Part shown: one piece after another, positions 7,935 through 15,312 of the stretch | Layout of the letters: each line of letters begins with the position of its first letter | Position numbering within the stretch: the stretch's first letter is position 1 | DNA from: JAIBJP01 sp036506175 | Lineage (GTDB): Bacteria; Actinomycetota; Thermoleophilia; Gaiellales; Gaiellaceae | NCBI GenBank assembly: GCA_036506175.1 | Contig: DASXSE010000093.1 | Coordinates: 1-25,738 of the forward strand | Reading direction: 5' to 3' | Length of the DNA: 25,738 nucleotides | Position numbers and translations under genes: made by a program | The notes under the pieces: model-generated | Seen by the model: the letters and a program-made list of their open reading frames with translations, nothing else | Told to the model about the DNA's origin: nothing | Databases searched by the model: none

Positions 7935-9571
7935 TGGACGCAGTTCGACGCCGTGACTCCGACCTCCACCACGTTTCCACCGGGGCTCGCGGGCTCGCCC
8001 ACCTCGTACACCTGCGCGGGACACATGCGCGCCCACGCCTCCGCGACCTCGGGCCGAACCCTTTGATCGACGAGGATGTGGCTCGGAGCGTCGTCGCGCG
8101 TCTTGTTCCCCGACAGGTAGACGCTGGAGAGCTTGTCGAAGAAGAGCTTGCCGTCGGGAGAGGGGTACCTGCGGTCGCGGTTGCCGCGGAAGACCGGCAC
8201 TTCGCCGTCGCGTTCGAGCCGCAGGTCCCGCGGCGGAAGCTTCCCCAACGTGTTGAGCGCCGTTCCCGCCAGGATCGCGCCGGGAAAGAACCCGTACCGA
8301 AAGGCAGGACGCATGTTCCGTACGCGCTCGAGGTCCTTCCAGACGTAGCTCTCCCGCAGCGCCGCGTCGTATGACTGGAGCGCCCCGGGCTGCCAGGCCG
8401 TGCGGCCGGGAGCCACCGCTTCGATGGCAGTCTCGGCAGCGAGCATCCCGGAGCGCATCGCGTAGTGGATGCCCTTCAGGGCCGGCACGTTCACGAAGCC
8501 CGCTCCGTCGCCCACGATCATTCCGCCGGGGAAGTGGAAGCGGTCGGGAAAGGCGAGGAACCCGCCTTCGGGAATTGTTTTCGCGCCCCAGGCGACGCGT
8601 TTGCCGCCGTCGAGGATCCGCCGCACGAACGGGTGGCCCTTCAGCTCCTGGAGGAGGCCGTGGACGGAGAGCGAGGCGTCAGCGTAGTCCAGGCCGACAA
8701 CCATTCCGAGCGCGACGTGGGATTCCCCGAGGGGATAGATGAAGCTGCCGCCGAACTCGCGGTACTTGCGCCCGCCCCGTAGCGGCCAGCCCATCGTGTG
8801 GATGACCCGGTTCAGCGGGCGGGGCACCTCCCAGACCTCCTTCACCCCGAGCGCCCAGACTTGCGGCTTCGACGCAAGGCGGAAATGGTCGAGCGCGATG
8901 CCCGTGAGGTGGCCCTGCGTCCCTTCCGCGAGAATGGTGACGCGCGCGGTGATGTCCGAGCCGGGCTCGAAGTTGGGCAGCTCCTCGCCGTTGCGGCCGC
9001 GTCCCCGGTCCCCTGTGCGGATGCCGACGACGCGGGCCCCGGCGACGAGGAGCTTTCGCGCGGAGGTCTCGGAGACGATCGTGACGCCGAGCTCCTCCGC
9101 CCTCTCTGCAAGCCACTTGGCCATCTCCGAGAGCGCGGCGACGTGGTTTCCGTGGTTCCACATCGTGGGAGGAGCGGGCACGCGAATCGCGCGCTTGGAC
9201 GTCAGGTAGTAGAGACCCTCCCGCGCGACCGGCCCTCGGAACGGGAGATCCTCGGTGTGGATCCCCGGGAAAAGCTGCCGGAAAGCCCGCGGATTCACGA
9301 CGGCGCCGGAGAGGAGGTGAGCTCCAGGCGCCCGGCCCTTCTCCAGCACTGCGACCGGCACCTCGCCGAGCCGCTCGCGCATTTCCGGTCGTTCCTCGAG
9401 GAGCTGCGCGAACCGGATGGCGGCCGCGAGCCCGGCCGGGCCCGCGCCGACGATGAGGGCGCCGACGTCGATGCGCTCGTCCAGCGGATCGGTCGGCTCT
9501 GCGACGTACTCCGCCGGGTCGAAGGGCGGAGGAAAGTCAGACGGTCTGGCGTGGGACGTGCGTCCGTTCAT
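7856..9571 (-). CDS. Electron-transfer flavoprotein:quinone oxidoreductase
   Basis: A 571-residue membrane-associated flavoprotein passing electrons from reduced ETF to the quinone pool. The FAD dinucleotide-binding motif GALIVGAGPAGLAAAIRFA lies at about residues 37-55. The TQGHLTGIALD and IVGDGAGFVNVPALKGIHYAM segments, the latter at the membrane/FAD region, are typical. The C-terminal ferredoxin-like domain keeps three cluster cysteines, C517 (CPAQVYEV), C544 and C547 (NCVQCGAI). The fourth ligand position is I550 instead of Cys. The gene follows etfB-etfA after 43 nt containing a perfect hairpin, so the electron-transfer chain is encoded as a unit. Confidence 0.95.
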   Translation of the reverse strand: MNGRTSHARPSDFPPPFDPAEYVAEPTDPLDERIDVGALIVGAGPAGLAAAIRFAQLLEERPEMRERLGEVPVAVLEKGRAPGAHLLSGAVVNPRAFRQLFPGIHTEDLPFRGPVAREGLYYLTSKRAIRVPAPPTMWNHGNHVAALSEMAKWLAERAEELGVTIVSETSARKLLVAGARVVGIRTGDRGRGRNGEELPNFEPGSDITARVTILAEGTQGHLTGIALDHFRLASKPQVWALGVKEVWEVPRPLNRVIHTMGWPLRGGRKYREFGGSFIYPLGESHVALGMVVGLDYADASLSVHGLLQELKGHPFVRRILDGGKRVAWGAKTIPEGGFLAFPDRFHFPGGMIVGDGAGFVNVPALKGIHYAMRSGMLAAETAIEAVAPGRTAWQPGALQSYDAALRESYVWKDLERVRNMRPAFRYGFFPGAILAGTALNTLGKLPPRDLRLERDGEVPVFRGNRDRRYPSPDGKLFFDKLSSVYLSGNKTRDDAPSHILVDQRVRPEVAEAWARMCPAQVYEVGEPASPGGNVVEVGVTASNCVQCGAITAKGGRLTPPEGGDGPEYTLM

Positions 9572-9586
9572 CTTGGCCGCTGGAAT

Positions 9587-9605
9587 CGCGTCAAAGATTG
9601 ACGCG
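9587..9605. promoter_or_regulatory. Perfect 8-bp inverted repeat between etfA and the ETF-QO gene
   Basis: CGCGTCAA (9587-9594) and TTGACGCG (9598-9605) are perfect inverted repeats around AGA. They fill about half of the 43-nt gap downstream of etfA and upstream of the ETF-QO start. In RNA this is a stable hairpin without a U-tract, so an mRNA-processing or stability element is more likely than an intrinsic terminator. As DNA it has the size of a repressor half-site pair. Confidence 0.5.
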
Positions 9606-9614
9606 TTAGCGTGC

Positions 9615-10577
9615 TCACGAGCCCTTCTTCTGTCTCACGAGCTCCGTCAGCTTCGGGACGATCTCGTGGACGTCGCCCACGACGCCGAGATCGGAGTACT
9701 CGAAGATCGGAGCGTTCGGATCCTTGTTGATGGCAACGATCGTGCCCGAGCTCTGCATGCCGACCTTGTGCTGGATCGCCCCTGAGATCCCGAGTGCGAT
9801 GTAGAGCTTCGGCGCCACCGTCTTCCCGGTCTGGCCGACTTGGCTCGCGTAGGGGTACCAGCCGGCGTCGACGACCGCGCGCGTGGCCGCCACCGCGCCG
9901 CCGAGGGCCTTGGCGAGATCCTCGGCGAGCGAGAAGTTCTCGGGCTTTCCGAGACCGCGCCCGCCCGCGACGATCACGTCCGCCTCCTCGATCGACGGCC
10001 CTTCGCTCTCCTCGTGCGCGCGCTCGACCATGGTGGCCTGTTTCGACCAGTCCTCGATCTCGACCGGGATCTTCGTGACGTCAGCCGAGTCTCCCGACTC
10101 GGCGGGCTCGAAGGTCCCTGCGCGCACCAGGGCGATGCGCGGTTCCCGTTTCCAACCGACGTCGACGATGACCGAGTCCTGGAGGGCGGGACGCTTGCCG
10201 ACGAGCTTGCCGTCCTGGCGCTCGATGTCCACGAGGTCCCAGTTCAGCCCCGCGTCCAGACGCGCGGCGAGCCCCGCGGCGACGTCGGCGGTGAGCACCG
10301 ACGCACCGAAGAGAACGGTGTCGAAGGCCTCCGACTCTATGAGCTTCGCCAGGACATCGACGCGCGGCTGGGGCAGCGGCGATTCCAGGCCTGGATCATC
10401 GGCAACGAACACTCGCGAGGCACCGTGGCGGCCGACCTGCTCCGCGAGCTTCGCGACCCCGGAGCCGCAAAGAACAGCGGTCACGTCGTCACCGAGCTGA
10501 GCGGCTTTGGCCAGCACCCCGAGGGAGCCCTTGACGGGTTCCCCCTCGTGGTCTTCGACGTAGACGAGCGTGGCCAT
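9615..10577 (-). CDS. etfA: Electron transfer flavoprotein alpha subunit
   Basis: The FAD-carrying subunit of the ETF heterodimer that collects electrons from acyl-CoA dehydrogenases. It has 320 residues. The conserved C-terminal FAD domain is clear: VAGGRGLGKPENF, then YPYASQVGQTGKTVAPKLY, GISGAIQHKVGM and the INKDPNAPIFEYSDLGVVGD segment. The start ATG directly abuts the etfB stop (TAG followed at once by ATG), a strong sign of translational coupling in etfB-etfA. The downstream partner ETF:quinone oxidoreductase receives its electrons. Confidence 0.97.
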   Translation of the reverse strand: MATLVYVEDHEGEPVKGSLGVLAKAAQLGDDVTAVLCGSGVAKLAEQVGRHGASRVFVADDPGLESPLPQPRVDVLAKLIESEAFDTVLFGASVLTADVAAGLAARLDAGLNWDLVDIERQDGKLVGKRPALQDSVIVDVGWKREPRIALVRAGTFEPAESGDSADVTKIPVEIEDWSKQATMVERAHEESEGPSIEEADVIVAGGRGLGKPENFSLAEDLAKALGGAVAATRAVVDAGWYPYASQVGQTGKTVAPKLYIALGISGAIQHKVGMQSSGTIVAINKDPNAPIFEYSDLGVVGDVHEIVPKLTELVRQKKGS

Positions 10578-11357
10578 CTAGAGCAGCTTCTTTTCGGACA
10601 GGTACTGGAGGATCGCCTCAGCCGCATCGCCGTTGTCCTCGATGCGCCGGCTGTCGCCCCGCGGCGGCGGCTCGCGGACCGCGTAGACCTCCGTCGCCGA
10701 ACCCGCGTCGCCAACCTCGTCGGGCGCGACTCCGAGCTCCGAGAGCCCAATCGTCTCTTGCGGCTTCTTCTTCGCGCCCATGATTCCCTTGAGGGACGGA
10801 TAGCGCGGGTCGTTGATCGCATCGGAGACGGCGATCACGCACGGGAGCGGCGCCTCGATGACGTCGTAGCCGTACTCGGTCTGCCGCTTGACCTTCGCCT
10901 TCCCATCGGAGAGATCCAGGCTCGCCGCCTGTGAGATGAGCGGCAGGCGCAGACGGTCGGCCACCGAAGCGCAGAGGACCGCACCGTCGGAGTCACTGCC
11001 CTGTTGGCCGAAGAGAAGGAGCTCGGCGCCCTCCCGCTCGAGCGCCTTCGCGAGCACTTTCGTCGTGGCGAGGAGATCGGAGCCCGCCAGCGCGTCGTCC
11101 GCGATGTGTACGACGCGATCGGCGCCCAGGGCGAGCGCCTTGCGCAGCGAGTCCGCCGCGCTCTCGGGGCCCATGAGGAGGGCGACGACCTCACCCTCGC
11201 CGGTCGCATCCTTCACCCGCAGCGCTTCTTCGACGGCGTGCGTATCGAACTCGTTGAGGGTCCCAGGAACGCTGCGGTCGAGGCGAAAGGTCCGCGGATC
11301 GATCCGCTTGGGCGCGGACGCATCCGGGACTTCCTTGACGCAGACGGCAATCTTCAT
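10578..11357 (-). CDS. etfB: Electron transfer flavoprotein beta subunit
   Basis: The AMP-binding subunit of ETF. It starts MKIAVCVKEVPD at ATG 11357, the usual N-terminus, giving 259 residues. An in-frame ATG lies 9 codons upstream but would add only basic residues. The GADRVVHIADD and LLLFGQQGSDSDGAVLCASVADRL segments and the late DPRYPSLKGIMGAKKK motif are typical. It is the first gene of etfB-etfA-ETFQO-dehydratase-rpmE-DUF1385. The start is preceded by an A-run, with GAGGG about 13 nt upstream, which is far for a Shine-Dalgarno sequence. The 269 bp between this gene and the divergent M23 peptidase gene must contain the promoters; I could not pick a convincing one. Confidence 0.96.
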   Translation of the reverse strand: MKIAVCVKEVPDASAPKRIDPRTFRLDRSVPGTLNEFDTHAVEEALRVKDATGEGEVVALLMGPESAADSLRKALALGADRVVHIADDALAGSDLLATTKVLAKALEREGAELLLFGQQGSDSDGAVLCASVADRLRLPLISQAASLDLSDGKAKVKRQTEYGYDVIEAPLPCVIAVSDAINDPRYPSLKGIMGAKKKPQETIGLSELGVAPDEVGDAGSATEVYAVREPPPRGDSRRIEDNGDAAEAILQYLSEKKLL

Positions 11358-11626
11358 TTTTTTACGCGGTCCCTCTTTTCGCATCCTGCGGCGCCCGGCC
11401 GCTGCGCCGTGTCGCTCGGCTGTGTCCTCGGTCGCGCCCGTATACGCATTCGCGTTGAGAATGCACCGCTCCCTGCGTCCTTGCCCAGCTCGCGGCTCGC
11501 GACCGGATCGGCACCGTCTGCTCAAAGAGTGACCGCAACGGGCGCGATCCTATCCACTCAAGGGAATTCCCACTCCTGCCGAAGGCTCTGTTAAGGTTCC
11601 GCCCTTCGCGCGCGAACCGGAGCGTT

Positions 11627-12508
11627 TTGGGGAGCCACCGGACGACAGCCCGAGGAATCCTTCTCCTTCTTCTCGTTGGGGTCTTGGCAGGGACCGCGAA
11701 TGCGGCCACCGTGCCGGCGGTGACCGCTTTCCCCGTCGTCGGAAACGTGACCTACACGGACGACTTCGGCGCGCCTCGGCCGCAAGGGCCGCATGAGGGG
11801 AACGACCTCATGTCGATCCGGCATCAGCCCGCCGTCGCCTTCGAGGGGGGCACCGTCGAGAAACACTCGAAGCCCGGGAGCTGCATGCTCTACCTCCACG
11901 GGCTGTCGGGGATGACGTACGTCTACATCCACCTGAACAACGACCTCGGCCCGACGAACGACAACCTGGGCGGATGCAAGAACGGCGTTTCCTACGCCCC
12001 CGGCCTGGTGAACGGCCAGCGCGTACGACGGGGTCAGCTCGTCGGCTACGTGGGCGACTCGGGCGACGCCAACGGCCTCCAGCCCCACCTGCACTTCGAG
12101 GTGCGCACTCCGACCGGCCGCGCGATCGATCCGTATCCGTACCTGCGCCGCTCGGTGCGCCTCCTCTACCCGCGGCCGGCGGCGGGAACGGACCTCTCGC
12201 TCGTCTTCAAGAAGGCCGTCCTGGTAGCCCAGGGCGATGGGACGATCACAATCCGGACGCGGCGCGAAGTCCTCCTCCCGAACGCATGGTCGTACCTCTA
12301 CGAGCGGAACGTCACCATCACGGTTCCAACTGAGGCCCTAGTTTTGCGCCGGACTACCACAGGCCCTACCGCCGCCAGCCTCGGGGCGACTGACGTCGGC
12401 AAGCCGCTGCGCGTGTGGACGACGCCATTCACCCCGTCGTGGATGACGCAGAAAGCGCCGGCCGGACTCCTCTTCGTCGACCACATCCTGCTCGGCTCGC
12501 CCGGCTAG
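11627..12508 (+). CDS. Secreted M23 (LytM/lysostaphin-type) metallopeptidase
   Basis: A 293-residue protein with a signal peptide: basic start, hydrophobic ILLLLLVGVLAG (11-22) and a likely cleavage after residue 26 (ANA). The M23 zinc site is intact, with H56 and D60 in HEGND and H154/H156 in PHLHFEV. The GQLVGYVGDSGDANG loop leads into the HxH motif. Such enzymes cut peptidoglycan cross-bridges or act as envelope activators. About 120 C-terminal residues after the domain are beta-rich by eye and not recognised. The start is TTG 11627, with GGAG 4 nt upstream. It is a single gene, divergent from etfB and convergent with thiE. Confidence 0.88.
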   Translation: MGSHRTTARGILLLLLVGVLAGTANAATVPAVTAFPVVGNVTYTDDFGAPRPQGPHEGNDLMSIRHQPAVAFEGGTVEKHSKPGSCMLYLHGLSGMTYVYIHLNNDLGPTNDNLGGCKNGVSYAPGLVNGQRVRRGQLVGYVGDSGDANGLQPHLHFEVRTPTGRAIDPYPYLRRSVRLLYPRPAAGTDLSLVFKKAVLVAQGDGTITIRTRREVLLPNAWSYLYERNVTITVPTEALVLRRTTTGPTAASLGATDVGKPLRVWTTPFTPSWMTQKAPAGLLFVDHILLGSPG

Positions 12509-12560
12509 GCCCCCGAAACCGTCGTTTAGCAGGAAGTTCAGGTCGAACTCGCCAACGTAG

Positions 12561-13190
12561 CTACGACGGCAGCTTCTCTCGCAACTCGCGGGCTGTCTGC
12601 TCGGGGTCGGCGGCATCGCCGATCGCGCGCAGGACGGCGATTCGCCGTGCGCCCGCGGCAATGACGTCGTCGGCGTTCGAGACGTCGATGCCCCCGATCG
12701 CAAACCAGGGCGAGCGGGCGCGTTCCGCGGCGTACCGGACCAGCTCGAGCCCGACCGCGGGACGACCTTCCTTCGTTGGCGTCGCGAAGACAGGGCCGAC
12801 ACCGATGTAGTCGGCGTCGGCCGCGTCGATCTCACGCCGCGCGTGCGTCGAGAGCCCGACGCCGATACCGAACCGGCGGGCCGCGTCCACCGGTAGGTCG
12901 TCCTGCCCGACGTGCACGAAGTCGGCGCCGCAGAGAACGGCCAGGTCGGGGCGATCGTTCACGACCAGCGGGACACCGAGTCGCTGGGTGACCGCGCGCG
13001 CCTCCTCCAGCGCGCGCAGAAGGTCCCGGTCGGGGAGGTTCTTCTCCCGCACCTGGACGATGTCGACGCCGCCGCGGACGGCGGCCTCGAGAAAGTCGGC
13101 GAGGTCCGCCCGCGCGCCGGTGATCAGATAGAGGCGGGCGTTAGCCGCCCGCGACTGGGCGGGCGACGACGAGCCGGTCTCCGCTCGCAA
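12561..13190 (-). CDS. thiE: Thiamine-phosphate synthase
   Basis: Couples HMP-pyrophosphate and thiazole phosphate carboxylate to thiamine phosphate. TIM-barrel motifs are clear: VQVREKNLPDRDLL, VVNDRPDLAVLCGADFVHVG, STHARREI, YIGVGPVFATPTKEGRPAVG and FAIGGID. The only usual start near the family N-terminus (ARLYLIT) is TTG 13190, giving 209 residues. It overlaps thiS by 50 nt in another frame and has AAGG about 6 nt upstream. It is the last gene of thiG-thiS-thiE and ends 52 bp from the convergent M23 gene. No thiC, thiD or thiO lies in the window. Confidence 0.93.
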   Translation of the reverse strand: MRAETGSSSPAQSRAANARLYLITGARADLADFLEAAVRGGVDIVQVREKNLPDRDLLRALEEARAVTQRLGVPLVVNDRPDLAVLCGADFVHVGQDDLPVDAARRFGIGVGLSTHARREIDAADADYIGVGPVFATPTKEGRPAVGLELVRYAAERARSPWFAIGGIDVSNADDVIAAGARRIAVLRAIGDAADPEQTARELREKLPS

Positions 13191-13344
13191 GCTCCACCTT
13201 CTCGTAACGGGCGCGCTCGACGGGCTCGCCGTTTCGTTCCACGAGCGCGTAGCGGCCTTCGAGCCCCAGGCGTTCGAGCAGTCCGGCGACCGTCTCGCCG
13301 GCTTCGACCTCGAGCTCGCGGCCGTTGACGAGAACCGCGCTCAC
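13141..13344 (-). CDS. thiS: Sulfur carrier protein ThiS
   Basis: A 67-residue ubiquitin-like sulfur carrier ending in the required Gly-Gly, which is adenylated and thiocarboxylated to deliver sulfur to ThiG. The fold is recognisable from the N-terminal VLVNGREL strand, the ETVAGLLERLGL helix and the SGDRLVVARPVAGG tail. The start is GTG 13344, overlapping the thiG stop as GTGA, so it is probably coupled to thiG. thiS lies after thiG here, the reverse of the common thiS-thiG order. Confidence 0.93.
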   Translation of the reverse strand: MSAVLVNGRELEVEAGETVAGLLERLGLEGRYALVERNGEPVERARYEKVELASGDRLVVARPVAGG

Positions 13345-14105
13345 ACCGTCCCGCCAACTGGGCTCGAGGCGACCGCGGTCTCCTGCTCCTCGATGATTCC
13401 GGCGAGGTGCGCCGAGCGGCCGGCCTGGACGGCGAGCTTGAAAGCGTGCGCCATCGCCACGGGATCGTGGGCCCGAGCAATGGCTGTGTTGACGAGGACG
13501 GCATCGGCCCCCAGCTCCATCGACTCGGCGGCATGCGAAGGCGCGCCGAGGCCGGCATCCACGACGACGGGAACCTCGGCCTGCTCGATCATGATGCGGA
13601 TGGAGTCGCGCAGCTTGAGGCCACGCCCGGTCCCGATCGGGGCCGCCAGCGGCATGACGGTGGCGCAGCCGACCTCCTCCAGCTTCTTTGCCAGGACCGG
13701 GTCGGGCAGCATGTAGGGAAGGACGGTGAACCCGTCCGCGACGAGCGCCTCGGCAGCCTTCAGCGTCTCCACCGGATCGGGGAGCAGGTAGCGCGGGTCG
13801 GGGATGACCTCGAGCTTGATCCAGTCAGGGAGGCCGCCGGCCCGCGCGAGTCGGGCCATCCGAACAGCCTCCTCCGCCGTCTCGCAGCCGGACGTGTTTG
13901 GGAGGAGCAGGATGTTCTCCGGGAGCGACGCGGTGATGTCCTCCCCCGGCTCGTCGAAGTCGATCCGGCGCACGGCGACCGTGACCATCTCGGCGCCGGA
14001 GGCGACGACGGCCTCTTTCATGGTCGAAAAGCTCTCGTACTTGCCGGTGCCGAGAATGAGGCGGGACTCGAACTCGCGCCCCGCGATTGTCAGCGTGTCC
14101 GCCAC
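13341..14105 (-). CDS. thiG: Thiazole synthase
   Basis: Forms the thiazole phosphate ring from deoxyxylulose 5-phosphate, dehydroglycine and ThiS thiocarboxylate. It has 254 residues, a normal length. The Schiff-base lysine is K97 in DWIKLEVIPD. LILGTGKY at the start, LPNTSGCETAEEAVRMARL and the phosphate-binding VVDAGLGAPSHAAESMELGA segment are present. The start is GTG 14105, 18 nt after the enoyl-CoA hydratase stop, so the thi genes seem to be transcribed behind an acyl-CoA gene pair. The source of dehydroglycine (ThiO or ThiH) is not in the window. Confidence 0.96.
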   Translation of the reverse strand: MADTLTIAGREFESRLILGTGKYESFSTMKEAVVASGAEMVTVAVRRIDFDEPGEDITASLPENILLLPNTSGCETAEEAVRMARLARAGGLPDWIKLEVIPDPRYLLPDPVETLKAAEALVADGFTVLPYMLPDPVLAKKLEEVGCATVMPLAAPIGTGRGLKLRDSIRIMIEQAEVPVVVDAGLGAPSHAAESMELGADAVLVNTAIARAHDPVAMAHAFKLAVQAGRSAHLAGIIEEQETAVASSPVGGTV

Positions 14106-14123
14106 GCCTCCAAGTTAGCCGTT

Positions 14124-14897
14124 CTAGCGCCCGCTGAAGCGCGGCTCGCGCTTCTCGACGAACGCAGTCATGCCCTCGCGCGCGTCCTCGGTGGCGAAGA
14201 GGAGCGAGAACATCGTGGCCTCGTGGTCGAGGTTGGCGCGGTGGTCGCCCTGCAGCGCGGTGTTGCAGACTTCTTTCGCGTGCGCGAGCGCGACGGGGCT
14301 TTTCGCGGCGAGCAGGCGCGCGGTGTCGATCGTTCGATCCATGAGCTCGGCTGGGTCGTAAACCGCCTCGACGAGCCCGCGCCGCTCGGCTTCCGCGGCG
14401 TCGACGGTGCGCCCCGTGAGAATCAGGTCCTTGGCGAAGCCGAGGCCGGTCACGCGCGCAAGCCGTTGCGATCCGCCCCACCCGGGGATGAGGCCGAGGT
14501 TGATCTCGGGCTGACCGAAGGTCGCCGTCGAAGACGCGAAGCGAATGTCGCACGCGAGCGCGAGCTCGAGCCCGCCGCCTACGGCTACGCCGTTGACGGC
14601 GGCGATGACCGGTTTCCACATGCGCTCGAGCATGAGCGCACATCGCTGGCCGAGAAACGCGAACTGCTGCGCCTCGAGGACGTTCTTCGTGCGCATCTCC
14701 TTGATGTCCGCTCCGGCGGCAAAGGCCCGCTCACCTGCCCCGGTAAGCACGACGACGCGGACGTCCCGGTTGTCGGCGACCTCGTCCAAGCGCGCCGACA
14801 GCTGACCTAAGGCCTCGCTGTCGAGCGCGTTGAAGGCGTCCGGCCGGTTCACAGTCACGACGGCGATGCCGCCGTCCCGTTCGAGGTCGATCGACAT
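14124..14897 (-). CDS. Enoyl-CoA hydratase (crotonase family)
   Basis: A 257-residue crotonase-fold enzyme hydrating 2-enoyl-CoA to 3-hydroxyacyl-CoA. Both catalytic glutamates of true hydratases are present, E111 (VGGGLELALACDIRF) and E131 (FGQPEINLGLIPGWGG), 20 residues apart as in the rat enzyme (E144/E164). The oxyanion-hole segments are AFAAGADI and GVAVGGG. A short-chain substrate is likely from family resemblance but is not proven. Its ATG directly abuts the stop of the cobalamin-binding mutase subunit gene (TAG then ATG), so the two are coupled. Confidence 0.92.
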   Translation of the reverse strand: MSIDLERDGGIAVVTVNRPDAFNALDSEALGQLSARLDEVADNRDVRVVVLTGAGERAFAAGADIKEMRTKNVLEAQQFAFLGQRCALMLERMWKPVIAAVNGVAVGGGLELALACDIRFASSTATFGQPEINLGLIPGWGGSQRLARVTGLGFAKDLILTGRTVDAAEAERRGLVEAVYDPAELMDRTIDTARLLAAKSPVALAHAKEVCNTALQGDHRANLDHEATMFSLLFATEDAREGMTAFVEKREPRFSGR

Positions 14898-15299
14898 CTA
14901 CGCGCCGACGGGAACGCGAGTCTTGAGGAAGTCCACGATCTCGGAGACCGGGGCGCCGGGCGTGAACACCTCGGCCACACCCTGCCGCTTGAGCTCCTCG
15001 ACGTCGGGCTTCGGAATCGTTCCGCCCACCACGACGAGCACGTCGCCGACGCCGTTCTCGTCGAGTCCTCTGAGGATCTTCGGGACGAGCGTCATGTGCG
15101 CGCCGGAGAGGATGGAGATGCCGACCGCGTCGGCGTCCTCCTGGATTGCCGTCTCGACGATCTGCTCGGGAGTCTGGTGGAGGCCCGTGTAGATGACCTC
15201 CATACCTGCGTCACGAAGCGCCCGCGCGATGATCTTCGCCCCTCTGTCATGACCGTCCAAACCTGGTTTGGCGATTACGACACGAATCTTTCGGGCCAC
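14898..15299 (-). CDS. Cobalamin-binding small subunit of an acyl-CoA mutase
   Basis: A 133-residue B12-binding domain protein (the C-terminal domain family of methylmalonyl-/isobutyryl-CoA mutase). The DxHxxG cobalamin motif is D15-x-H17-x-x-G20 (LDGHDRGAKII). The SGAHMTLVPKIL and VVGGTIPKPD segments contact the cofactor tail in relatives. It has no catalytic domain and needs a large subunit; the only candidate in the window is at 23939-25615, 8.6 kb away. The start is GTG 15299 by family alignment (VARKIRVVIAKPGLDGHD). GTG 15329 has a GAGGAG about 9 nt upstream and is a real alternative, but it would overlap the divergent neighbour. Confidence 0.92.
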   Translation of the reverse strand: MARKIRVVIAKPGLDGHDRGAKIIARALRDAGMEVIYTGLHQTPEQIVETAIQEDADAVGISILSGAHMTLVPKILRGLDENGVGDVLVVVGGTIPKPDVEELKRQGVAEVFTPGAPVSEIVDFLKTRVPVGA

Positions 15300-15312
15300 G
15301 GTAAGCAAGTAT

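Noticed and set aside
9840..10934. 364-codon plus-strand open frame opposite etfA and etfB
   Set aside because: It crosses the junction of two unmistakable genes and is an antisense shadow.
11562..11571. GGGAATTCCC palindrome upstream of the M23 peptidase as an operator
   Set aside because: A single 10-bp palindrome with no accompanying promoter elements or second copy; not enough to call.
12556..12565. CGTAGCTACG palindrome across the thiE stop as a terminator
   Set aside because: Too short, no loop and no T-run; the M23/thiE convergent gap shows no convincing terminator.
13407..14810. 467-codon open frame on the plus strand opposite thiG and the enoyl-CoA hydratase gene
   Set aside because: Its translation is Arg/Glu/Asp/Gly-rich without domain patterns, and the opposite strand encodes two clear enzymes. 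Long antisense frames are expected at this GC content.
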